Shown piece after piece: positions 1-5,233 of a stretch of 5,518 nucleotides of DNA (position 1 is the stretch's first letter; every line of letters begins with the position of its first letter). The notes beneath the pieces are model-generated. The model was not told the DNA's origin, did not search any database, and saw nothing but the letters and a program-made list of their open reading frames with translations. The DNA comes from Neptuniibacter sp. Its GTDB lineage: Bacteria; Pseudomonadota; Gammaproteobacteria; Pseudomonadales; Balneatricaceae. The stretch covers positions 1 through 5,518 of the forward strand of contig JAIBDV010000230.1 of NCBI GenBank assembly GCA_024686055.1, given 5' to 3'. A program made the translations under genes and the position numbers.

Positions 1-150
1 ATCAAAACAGGTGGTCACCTGGTAGCCACGCTGGCGCAGCTGGCGGCTGAGCAGTTCATTCAGGCTCTGATCATCCTCAACAATCAACACCTGAGCCTGT
101 AAAGCGGGTTGAGAAACAAAAGTAGAAGACGCGCAAACCGGCACAGACAT
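1..150 (-). CDS. Response regulator, receiver domain N-terminus (partial)
   Basis: This is the first part of a two-component response regulator; the gene continues beyond the left edge, so the output domain and sensor kinase are not visible. The reverse strand reads QVLIVEDDQSLNELLSRQL and then RQRGYQVTTCFD. This is the usual opening of a CheY-like receiver: a hydrophobic beta strand, the acidic pair (EDD) that binds Mg2+ near the phospho-acceptor Asp, then an amphipathic helix. The phospho-acceptor Asp itself lies outside the window. Two Met starts are in frame, at 162 and 150. I chose 150 because an AGGA lies about 11 nt upstream, whereas for 162 the purine run abuts the ATG. Either start leaves an unusual 20-24 residue Ser/Ala/Val-rich lead-in before the receiver fold, so a GTG at 90 is a third option. 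The gene diverges from the AraC regulator and shares its Fur-like spacer. Confidence 0.82.
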   Translation of the reverse strand, partial: MSVPVCASSTFVSQPALQAQVLIVEDDQSLNELLSRQLRQRGYQVTTCFD

Positions 151-205
151 ACGAGCTGTCATCCTGATGAGTAATCGAAGCCGCGCAGACTGACAAAAGC
201 TGATA

Positions 206-224
206 CATAATGCAAACCATTATC
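206..224. promoter_or_regulatory. Candidate Fur box between divergent regulators
   Basis: Read on the minus strand the site is GATAATGGTTTGCATTATG. It matches the classical 19-bp Fur consensus GATAATGATAATCATTATC at 14 of 19 positions, with both outer arms nearly intact and the mismatches in the centre. An overlapping AT-rich stretch (CATTATCATTAATG, 218-231) could extend it, as Fur often binds overlapping hexamers. It lies about 55 bp upstream of the response-regulator start and 60 bp upstream of the preferred AraC start, so it could repress either or both promoters when iron is replete. The match is seen directly; Fur binding is inferred. No convincing -35/-10 pair could be fixed around it. 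Confidence 0.55.
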
Positions 225-284
225 ATTAATGTTATCTGTTTTACCCACCCTAACCACTCACCCCGGATCTGTTACACTGCCGTT

Positions 285-1016
285 ATGACCGCTCAGCAAC
301 CCACACTGGATATTCGCAGCTACCAGTCCCAGGCCCATATTCATCAGCATGACTACCATCAGCTGGTGTTACCGGTTGCCGGTCAGTTACAGATGCAGGT
401 GGGCCAGCGGGAGGGGCTGGTCAGTGATCAGCAGATCGCACTGGTTGCTGCCGGTGAAGATCACGGTTTCCATGCCGAGGGCGTCAACCGTTTTATCGTG
501 GCCGATATTCCCGGCTCACTGGCACCGCAACTGACCCGGCTCCCGGCGTTTATACCGCTGGACCCGGTGCTCAGCCAGTACATCCATTTTCTGCACCTGC
601 ATCTAAGCCTGCCCGGTGCACAGCAGGACAGTCAGCAACAGATGCTACTGCTGTTACTCCAGTTACTGCATGAACGCGCAGGCGCACCACAGCAGCTCGA
701 CCCACGTATTGCCACTGCCCGCCACTACCTCGACCAGCACTATGCTCAGTCAATATCGCTGGCAGCCCTGGCCCGTGTCGCCAACCTCAGCCCCCGCCAG
801 CTCAGTGCGCTGTTTCGTCACCAGTTCGATATGACCCCTCAGCAATATCAGACCGATAAACGGATGCAGCAGGCCCGTCAGCTGTTGCTCAACAGCCGCC
901 TGAGCGTACAGCGTATTGCCGATCAGGTCGGCTACCAGAGCCTGGCGGCATTCAGTGATCGCTTTCGCAAGCACTTTGGCCAACCGCCTCGCCACTTTCG
1001 CCAGATCGACAAATAA
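285..1016 (+). CDS. AraC-family transcriptional regulator with N-terminal cupin domain
   Basis: A 243-residue DNA-binding regulator. Residues about 10-75 form a small cupin-like sensory domain, opening with a His cluster (HIHQHDYH, residues 18-25) followed by QLVLPVAGQLQMQVG, the usual strand pattern of AraC-binding cupins. A Leu-rich helical linker follows (about 97-130). The C-terminal AraC/XylS DNA-binding domain (about 140-243) has two helix-turn-helix units: SLAALARVANLSPRQLSALF, and the second containing VQRIADQVGYQSLAAFSDRF, ending with the family-typical FRKHFGQPPRHFR. An in-frame ATG at 210 would add 25 residues unlike the family and would place the start just inside the Fur-like site, so I prefer ATG 285, although no strong ribosome site precedes it. 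An EamA exporter follows 82 bp downstream in the same direction, an arrangement that suggests the regulator controls it. Ligand unknown. Confidence 0.92.
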   Translation: MTAQQPTLDIRSYQSQAHIHQHDYHQLVLPVAGQLQMQVGQREGLVSDQQIALVAAGEDHGFHAEGVNRFIVADIPGSLAPQLTRLPAFIPLDPVLSQYIHFLHLHLSLPGAQQDSQQQMLLLLLQLLHERAGAPQQLDPRIATARHYLDQHYAQSISLAALARVANLSPRQLSALFRHQFDMTPQQYQTDKRMQQARQLLLNSRLSVQRIADQVGYQSLAAFSDRFRKHFGQPPRHFRQIDK

Positions 1017-1060
1017 CCCTGCCAGATCAGCAAAGACCCGCCGCAGTAACCCGCTTTACA
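1000..1060 (+). promoter_or_regulatory. Candidate AraC-type operator (21-bp-phased direct repeat) and -35 of the exporter gene
   Basis: Two direct copies lie exactly 21 bp apart: GCCAGATCGACAAATAACC (1000-1018) and GCCAGATCAGCAAAGACCC (1021-1039), identical at 15 of 19 positions including the first eight. A much weaker third copy, GCAG at 1043-1046, is in the same phase. A 21-bp tandem spacing, two helical turns, is what AraC-family activators such as AraC use at araI1/araI2. Downstream, TTTACA (1055-1060) is a fair -35 hexamer, but no good -10 sits 16-18 bp further on (best is TAATCT at 1075, too close), as expected of an activator-dependent promoter. The first copy lies inside the last codons of the AraC gene. 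The repeats are seen directly; the operator role is inferred. Confidence 0.4.
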
Positions 1061-1087
1061 CTGGCCGCTGTTGCTAATCTGTTCGTC

Positions 1088-1093
1088 AAGGAG
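1088..1093 (+). promoter_or_regulatory. Ribosome binding site fixing the exporter start
   Basis: AAGGAG lies 5 nt before the ATG at 1099. It is the strongest Shine-Dalgarno sequence in the window and settles the start of the EamA gene, in contrast to the poorly marked start of the AraC gene upstream. Confidence 0.8.
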
Positions 1094-1098
1094 TTGTT

Positions 1099-1989
1099 AT
1101 GTCCAGCCAGGTTCGAGCCACCGCCATCGGTGCGATTTCTATTGTGTTGTGGGGCACCCTGGCCCTGCTGACCCGGCTTACCGATGGCCAGATACCACCT
1201 TTTCAGATGATGGCGATGACCTTTACCATCGCGTTTTTACTGATGTGTGGCCGCTGGTGGTTGCAGGGCCACAGCGGCACCCGCTATCTGCGCCAGCCTG
1301 CGGGCGTCTGGCTGCTGGGGGTTACCGGCTACTTTGGCTACCACCTGTGTTATTTCGTCGCAATGCAGCTGGCACCGGCGGTCGAGGTCAGCCTGCTGGC
1401 CTATCTCTGGCCACTGCTGATTGTGCTGTTTGCTGCGCTATTACCCGGCGAAACGCTTAAACCTCGCCATCTGCTGGGTGCCCTGCTGGCGCTGGGCGGT
1501 TGCTGGCTGCTGATCGGCCAGGGCGGTGCCGGGTTTGACCCGCAATATCTGACCGGCTATCTGCTAGCACTGGCCTGTGCGCTGATCTGGTCCGGCTATT
1601 CGGTGGCCAGTCGCCGGTTCAGTGCGATCCCCACCGACGCCGTGGGCTGGTTCTGCGCCGCGACTGCACTGCTGGCGCTGGGCTGCCATCTGGCCTGGGA
1701 GGAAACCCTCTGGTCACTGGGCTCTGCTCAGTGGATCGGCATTATCGGTCTGGGCACCGGCCCGGTCGGGCTGGCCTTTTTCACCTGGGACCATGGCATC
1801 AAACACGGCAACCTGCCACTGCTTGGCGTGCTGGCCTACGCCGCCCCGCTGATCTCCATCCTGTTACTGGTGCTGGCTGGCCACGCTGAACCGAGCATGG
1901 TGCTGCTGCTCGCCTGTCTGGCAATTGTCGGTGGATCGCTGGTGGCTGGGGTAAAACGAAAATCCACCGCGCTGAACACACAACGTTAG
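1099..1989 (+). CDS. EamA/DMT-family inner-membrane exporter, YddG-like
   Basis: A 296-residue polytopic membrane protein made of two tandem EamA repeats (about residues 8-140 and 151-283), predicted to have ten transmembrane helices, the normal size and layout for drug/metabolite transporters. Repeat 1 opens with AIGAISIVLWGTLALLTRLT and contains VEVSLLAYLWPLLIVLFAAL, the conserved fourth-helix region; repeat 2 contains YLLALACALIWSGYSVASRR and then GLAFFTWDHGIKHGN. These blocks resemble the aromatic amino-acid exporter YddG of enterobacteria, but at a distance, so I give no symbol and the substrate is open (amino acids, aromatic metabolites or related small molecules are family possibilities). 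The tail after about residue 284 is short and basic (VKRKST), consistent with a cytoplasmic C-terminus. It probably forms a regulator-target pair with the AraC gene upstream. No terminator is visible in the 8-bp gap before the convergent AlkB gene. Confidence 0.92.
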   Translation: MSSQVRATAIGAISIVLWGTLALLTRLTDGQIPPFQMMAMTFTIAFLLMCGRWWLQGHSGTRYLRQPAGVWLLGVTGYFGYHLCYFVAMQLAPAVEVSLLAYLWPLLIVLFAALLPGETLKPRHLLGALLALGGCWLLIGQGGAGFDPQYLTGYLLALACALIWSGYSVASRRFSAIPTDAVGWFCAATALLALGCHLAWEETLWSLGSAQWIGIIGLGTGPVGLAFFTWDHGIKHGNLPLLGVLAYAAPLISILLLVLAGHAEPSMVLLLACLAIVGGSLVAGVKRKSTALNTQR

Positions 1990-1997
1990 CCTTTGCA

Positions 1998-2600
1998 TCA
2001 GCGTGCTGGCCGCCACTCAAACGCTCGAAACGTCAGATTCAGTCGGGGCTGGTCAATCTCTGGTTCTGGCAGGATGGCATGTGCATAGCGCTCCTGACAG
2101 TGCTCCCCCATTACAATCAGGCTACCGTGGGGTAACACCATATTATGGACGTCAGACGGGTCTTCCAGCTTGCGCAAAGAAAATGTACGTGGCTGGCCCA
2201 GGCTGATTGAGGCGATTGAAGAGGTGTCACCATAGGCTCGCAGGTCCTGGTGATACCCCACATCCGCGTGACCATTTTTATAGTAGATCCCCACGCAGAC
2301 GCTGTACTCTCGCCCCATTAACACCTCGATACGCTGCTTAAGCGCCAGCAGAACCGGTGGCCAGTGGTGCGGGCGATCAAATCCCGGTGGCAGGGTGTCT
2401 TCATCAACAATATCTGTATCAGCAAAAATACAGCGTCCAGTATCCATTGTAATGGTCGGACCGTTAATGATACGTACCACCGTATCGGACAGGTCATAGT
2501 CCGTACATATCAGCTCAAACAGCTTATCGGCGTCAGCTTTACCCATAAAATCACTGCAGTAGTGCACAGTACAGGCCAGCGGCAATTTAATCAGTTCCAT
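1998..2600 (-). CDS. AlkB-like 2-oxoglutarate/Fe(II)-dependent dioxygenase
   Basis: A 200-residue protein of the AlkB family, enzymes that use Fe(II), O2 and 2-oxoglutarate to remove alkyl groups oxidatively from nucleic-acid bases. The double-stranded beta-helix core is recognisable: the Fe ligands H117-x-D119 (in VGYHQDLRAYG), IASISLGQPRTFSLR (129-143), LPHGSLIVMGEHCQ (156-169), the distal Fe ligand H174 (YAHAI), and RLNLTFR (186-192), whose arginines bind 2-oxoglutarate. The overall layout is closer to the ALKBH2/3-type branch than to Escherichia coli AlkB, and length is normal. Unlike E. coli AlkB (HQDKDE), the acidic residues after HxD are replaced by Leu-Arg-Ala, so lesion preference may differ. 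The gene stands alone; no ada or alkA neighbour and no obvious Ada or LexA site is visible. Only a weak purine-rich ribosome site precedes the ATG. It converges with the exporter gene. Confidence 0.93.
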   Translation of the reverse strand: MELIKLPLACTVHYCSDFMGKADADKLFELICTDYDLSDTVVRIINGPTITMDTGRCIFADTDIVDEDTLPPGFDRPHHWPPVLLALKQRIEVLMGREYSVCVGIYYKNGHADVGYHQDLRAYGDTSSIASISLGQPRTFSLRKLEDPSDVHNMVLPHGSLIVMGEHCQERYAHAILPEPEIDQPRLNLTFRAFEWRPAR

Positions 2601-2848
2601 AAATTAAGACTCTATTCCATAGTGTCAGGTTGATACCCTCTATCATCATCTGCTTATCAAACTCAGGTGATTACGGATAAAAACATTCTCAACCAACTTT
2701 AATTGTAAAATAAATATACAGCAATAATATGATCTTTAAATTGCATATAATCCTGTTATTTTACGCGGACTACACATGACCAAAAACTTGACTAATCATC
2801 TGCGTATGATACTTTACTTTCCTTTGCCATTTTATAAGGTCAATAAAG
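2601..2848. promoter_or_regulatory. AT-rich divergent promoter region between alkB-like gene and efpL
   Basis: This 248-bp spacer is much richer in A/T than the flanking genes. For efpL, TATAAT at 2746-2751 is a perfect -10 hexamer; it lacks a recognisable -35 but has A/T-rich DNA upstream that could act as an UP element. A second weaker option is TTGTAA (2703-2708) with TAATAT (2725-2730), spacing 16. Using the first, the efpL leader would be about 90 nt. For the alkB-like gene no clear promoter could be fixed. A short inverted repeat, TGATA-N5-TATCA (2631-2645), lies 31-45 bp upstream of its start and might be an operator; it is too short to be sure. Confidence 0.5.
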
Positions 2849-2865
2849 ATGCCAAAGGCCAGTGA
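2776..2865 (+). other. Short reading frame overlapping the efpL start (possible leader peptide)
   Basis: A 29-codon frame, ATG to TGA, begins in the predicted efpL leader and ends 17 nt inside efpL in another frame. It crosses the efpL ribosome site. A weak GGA lies 6 nt before its ATG. The peptide contains LYFPLPFYK, two prolines in an aromatic context. It could be a regulatory leader for a factor that itself relieves ribosome stalling, or simply a chance frame in A/T-rich DNA; the evidence is thin. Confidence 0.15.
2836..2840 (+). promoter_or_regulatory. Ribosome binding site of efpL
   Basis: AAGGT ends 8 nt before the ATG at 2849, good spacing, and selects the start that gives the canonical EfpL N-terminus (MPKASEIKK). 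Confidence 0.7.
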
Positions 2866-3424
2866 AATTAAGAAAAACTCAGCCATCGAGTTTAACGGTA
2901 AAGTATTATTTGTAAAAGACATCGAGCGCTCTGTTCCCCAGGGTCGTGCTGGCGGCAGCCTGTACCGCATGCGTATGTACGATGTGGTCACCGGCAGCAA
3001 AGTTGATGAGACCTTTAAAGATTCAGATATGCTGAACTTTGCTGACCTGACCCGTCAGCCGTCCATGCTGTCTTACATCGACGGTGATGAGTATGTTTTC
3101 ATGGACAATGAAGACTACACCCCGTACCACCTGAATAAAGACACCATCGCCGATGAACTGCTGTTTATCAACGAAGAGACCAAGGGTATCTACGTGATCC
3201 TGGTCGATGGCGCCCCGGTCGCGCTGGACCTGCCAACCAGTGTCGAACTGGAAGTGATGGAAACAGACCCAGCCCTGAAAGGCGGTTCTGCCACAGCCCG
3301 CACCAAGCCTGCCAAACTGTCTACGGGCCTGACTGTACAGGTGCCTGAGCACATTGCTACCGGCGATGTGATCAAAGTCAACATCGAAGACAAAAAATTC
3401 ATGGGCCGCAGCGACTCAAAGTAA
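2849..3424 (+). CDS. efpL: Elongation factor P-like protein EfpL (YeiP)
   Basis: A 191-residue EF-P paralogue that binds the ribosome and relieves stalling at proline-containing motifs. It has the three-domain EF-P layout: an N-terminal KOW-like domain (1-about 65), an OB domain with YIDGDEYVFMDNEDYTPY (76-93), and a C-terminal OB domain with the signature KPAKLSTGLTVQVPEHIATG (153-172). It is EfpL rather than EF-P because the N-terminus MPKASEIKKNSAIEFNGK matches the YeiP type and the tip loop reads SVPQGRAGG (28-36). R33 stands at the position of the conserved Arg of E. coli EfpL, where EF-P carries a modified Lys, so no lysylation is expected. The C-terminus FMGRSDSK matches the YeiP-type MGRAD ending. 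Length is normal. It appears monocistronic: its own promoter region upstream, a strong terminator directly downstream. Confidence 0.95.
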   Translation: MPKASEIKKNSAIEFNGKVLFVKDIERSVPQGRAGGSLYRMRMYDVVTGSKVDETFKDSDMLNFADLTRQPSMLSYIDGDEYVFMDNEDYTPYHLNKDTIADELLFINEETKGIYVILVDGAPVALDLPTSVELEVMETDPALKGGSATARTKPAKLSTGLTVQVPEHIATGDVIKVNIEDKKFMGRSDSK

Positions 3425-3438
3425 GCTCGCTGTTTGCA

Positions 3439-3482
3439 TTTAAAAAAGAGGATATACCCGCCGGTATATCCTCTTTTTTAAA
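3439..3482. terminator. Strong rho-independent terminator after efpL
   Basis: A perfect 20-bp inverted repeat (3439-3458 against 3463-3482) with a 4-nt loop (CGCC). The core stem GAGGATATACC / GGTATATCCTC is flanked by an A-run on the left and a T-run on the right, so it should terminate transcription in both directions. It starts 15 bp after the efpL stop codon and isolates efpL from the mod operon. It may also stabilise the efpL mRNA 3' end. Confidence 0.93.
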
Positions 3483-3519
3483 AGATCAGTCTGAATGGAT
3501 CTAATAACTCCGTCATGTT

Positions 3520-3588
3520 GTAGCAGCACGCTCCGCGCGCGTCAGATATTGGGACAACATTAAAAACACTCACGGAGCGAGCTGCTAT
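3520..3588. repeat. Inverted pair of REP-like hairpins (candidate REPIN/BIME)
   Basis: Two copies of one short palindromic unit face each other. The left copy (plus strand, from 3520) reads GTAGCAGCACGCTCCGCGCG. The right copy (minus strand, from 3588) reads ATAGCAGCTCGCTCCGTGAG. Outer 15-bp arms (3521-3535 and 3573-3587) are complementary at 14 of 15 positions. Each unit alone folds into a 6-bp stem with a TCC loop: GCACGC/GCGCGC on the left (one mismatch) and GCTCGC/GTGAGT on the right (two G-T pairs). Differences between the copies therefore largely keep the pairing. A GTAG-type head followed by an imperfect palindrome, with two such units inverted about 20 bp apart, is the design of RAYT-mobilised REPINs. 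No RAYT transposase is in the window, and genome-wide repetition cannot be seen from here. Confidence 0.5.
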
Positions 3589-3803
3589 AAAAAAACACCA
3601 CCCTGTTCCGTTATAAAAGCATTCACCAGAAATAAAACCCATGAATATAAAAACCAGCTATACCATTTAATAATAAAAACGCCACTCCCACATCTACTCA
3701 TCCTTAAGATTATCCCCCCCTGTGGCCCAGCACTTTATTGAGGTAAACTGCCTGCAGTCCGAACACGCACGCTTAACACACGTAACAGCAAGAGCAGTAA
3801 TCG
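3589..3803. other. Leader region of the modABC operon, no gene seen
   Basis: The remaining 215 bp of the 379-bp efpL-modA gap. The first half is A/T-rich, followed by a run of seven C (3714-3720) and a mixed-composition leader. It should contain the modA promoter, since the terminator and REP-like element lie upstream, but no well-spaced -35/-10 pair is evident. A full palindromic ModE operator is not seen; only a CGTTATA half-site at 3609-3615 with no partner. Short reading frames here lack ribosome sites. Confidence 0.5.
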
Positions 3804-4553
3804 ATGAGAGCCGTATTCCCTAGCCTGATGCTGGCGTTAACACTGAGCATCGCCACCGGGCCCGTGCACGCCGATGCAATCCGCGTTGCCGTAGCCAGTA
3901 ACTTCGCCCCGGCGATCAAAGCGCTCAGCCAGCAGTTTGAACAGCAAACCGGCCACCGGGTGCAACTGGCCTTTGGCTCCACCGGTAAGCAGTATGCGCA
4001 GATTATCCATGGTGCGCCCTTCGATGCGTTCTTCGCCGCCGACAGCAAGCGGCCAGAACTGCTGGAACAACAGGGCATCGCCCTGCCCGGCAGCCGGTTT
4101 ACCTATGCCATTGGCAAAGTGGTGCTGTGGAGCCCGGAACCAGGCCGGGTGGATGATCAGGGCCTGGTGCTCCAGCAAGGCGAGTTTCGTCACCTGGCAC
4201 TGGCCAACCCGAAACTGGCTCCTTACGGCAAAGCCGCCGAGCAGATTATGCGTGGCCAGGGCGTCTGGAGCACATTACGCGGCCAGATGGTACGTGGCGA
4301 GAATATTGGCCAGGCGCTGCAGTTTGTGAAAAGTGGCAATGCCGAGCTGGGCTTTGTCGCCTGGGCTCAGCTACGCCAGCCTGGCAGCACCGTCACCGGC
4401 TCATGGTGGACACCGCCCCAGTCATCCTACAGCCCGATCACCCAACAGGCAGTACTGCTTAACGACAACGCCGTGGCGCGCCAGCTGCTTGCCTTCGTGC
4501 GCAGCGACAGTGCCCGCCAGCTTATCCAGTCGTACGGATACACCCTGCCATGA
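3804..4553 (+). CDS. modA: Molybdate ABC transporter, periplasmic binding protein ModA
   Basis: A 249-residue periplasmic protein that captures molybdate (often also tungstate) and hands it to ModB. The N-terminus is a classical Sec signal peptide: Arg-2, a hydrophobic core (LMLALTLSI) and a signal peptidase I site VHA|DA after residue 23; there is no lipobox Cys, so it should be soluble. The mature protein begins with a first strand RVAVASNFAPAIKAL (27-41); Ser-32/Asn-33, Ser-59 in FGSTGKQYAQI, NPKLAPYGKAAEQI (135-148, with Tyr-141) and ENIGQALQFV (166-175) are the expected oxyanion-binding blocks. These motifs resemble the Azotobacter-type ModA branch more than E. coli ModA. The ATG at 3804 has only a weak AAGAG ribosome site 9 nt upstream, but gives a perfect signal peptide. 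The stop overlaps the modB start (ATGA). Confidence 0.96.
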   Translation: MRAVFPSLMLALTLSIATGPVHADAIRVAVASNFAPAIKALSQQFEQQTGHRVQLAFGSTGKQYAQIIHGAPFDAFFAADSKRPELLEQQGIALPGSRFTYAIGKVVLWSPEPGRVDDQGLVLQQGEFRHLALANPKLAPYGKAAEQIMRGQGVWSTLRGQMVRGENIGQALQFVKSGNAELGFVAWAQLRQPGSTVTGSWWTPPQSSYSPITQQAVLLNDNAVARQLLAFVRSDSARQLIQSYGYTLP

Positions 4554-5233
4554 GCCTCACCGACGCGGATCTGACCGCCCTGCTGGTCACCCTTAAACTG
4601 GCCGCCATCTCAACCTTTATCCTGCTGCTGGTCGGCACGCCCATCGCCTGGTGGCTGGCGCGAACCCGCTGGCGGTTCAAGTTTCTGATCGAGGCGGTGG
4701 TGGCCCTGCCGCTGGTACTGCCGCCCACCGTGCTCGGTTTTTATCTGCTGGTGACACTGGGGCCCCACGGCCCGGTTGGCGGGCTGATGGAAACCCTGGG
4801 CGGGCGACCACTGGCCTTTACCTTCAGCGGACTGGTGATCGGCTCGGTACTCTACTCCATGCCGTTCGTTATTCAGCCGGTGCAGAACGCCTTTAGCGCC
4901 ATCGGTAACCGCCCACTGGAAGTTGCCGCCACCCTGCGTGCCTCGCCGCTGGACCGCTTTTTCACCGTGGCCGTGCCGCTGGCCGCCCCCGGTTTTCTCA
5001 CCGCTGCCGTACTCGGCTTCGCTCACACCCTGGGTGAATTCGGTGTGGTGCTGATGATTGGCGGTAATATCCCCGGCGAGACTCAGGTGGTTTCCATCGC
5101 GATCTATGACCACGTAGAAGCGCTGGAATACAGCCAGGCCCACTGGATTTCCGGCGGCCTGCTGCTGTTCTCATTTGTACTGCTGATGGCCGTGTACGCC
5201 CTGAATCGACGGTTTGCGGTGGTGAAGGCATGA
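4550..5233 (+). CDS. modB: Molybdate ABC transporter permease ModB
   Basis: A 227-residue inner-membrane permease, normal length for ModB, that forms the homodimeric channel. Hydrophobic segments lie at about 8-36, 45-71, 88-115, 138-172 (which may be two helices) and 201-220, in line with the five to six helices of the family. Between the third and fourth segments is the EAA loop, EVAATLRASPLDRFFTVAVP (124-143), followed by LAAPG, which docks on the ATPase; LGFAHTLGEFGVVLMIGGNI (155-174) is the highly conserved ModB/CysT-type block. The start overlaps the modA stop in ATGA and the only upstream purines (GGAT, about 12 nt away) are weak, so translation is probably coupled to modA. The stop overlaps modC in the same way, showing one transcript for the three subunits. 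Confidence 0.96.
   Translation: MSLTDADLTALLVTLKLAAISTFILLLVGTPIAWWLARTRWRFKFLIEAVVALPLVLPPTVLGFYLLVTLGPHGPVGGLMETLGGRPLAFTFSGLVIGSVLYSMPFVIQPVQNAFSAIGNRPLEVAATLRASPLDRFFTVAVPLAAPGFLTAAVLGFAHTLGEFGVVLMIGGNIPGETQVVSIAIYDHVEALEYSQAHWISGGLLLFSFVLLMAVYALNRRFAVVKA

Noticed and set aside
210..284. 25-residue N-terminal extension of the AraC regulator from ATG 210
   Set aside because: It would overlap the Fur-like site, has no ribosome site, and its sequence (IIINVICFTHPNHSP) does not look like the start of an AraC cupin domain; ATG 285 gives a normal-length protein.
2631..2645. TGATA-N5-TATCA inverted repeat as a defined repressor operator
   Set aside because: Five-base arms are too short to name a regulator; noted only within the promoter region entry.
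3495..3563. 22-codon plus-strand frame starting ATGGATCTA
   Set aside because: No ribosome site, overlaps the repeat, ends inside the spacer; a chance frame.
3609..3615. ModE operator half-site (CGTTATA) upstream of modA
   Set aside because: No matching inverted half is found at the right distance, and it lies about 190 bp from modA in A/T-rich DNA where such a heptamer is expected by chance.
3478..3642. 54-codon minus-strand frame across the REP-like element
   Set aside because: No ribosome site before its ATG, it runs through the palindromic repeats and into the terminator, and the peptide has no recognisable features.
4610..5143. Long minus-strand open frame opposite modB
   Set aside because: It is a by-product of GC-rich codon use in modB; composition is low-complexity and Gln/Gly/His-rich, with no family match I can recognise.
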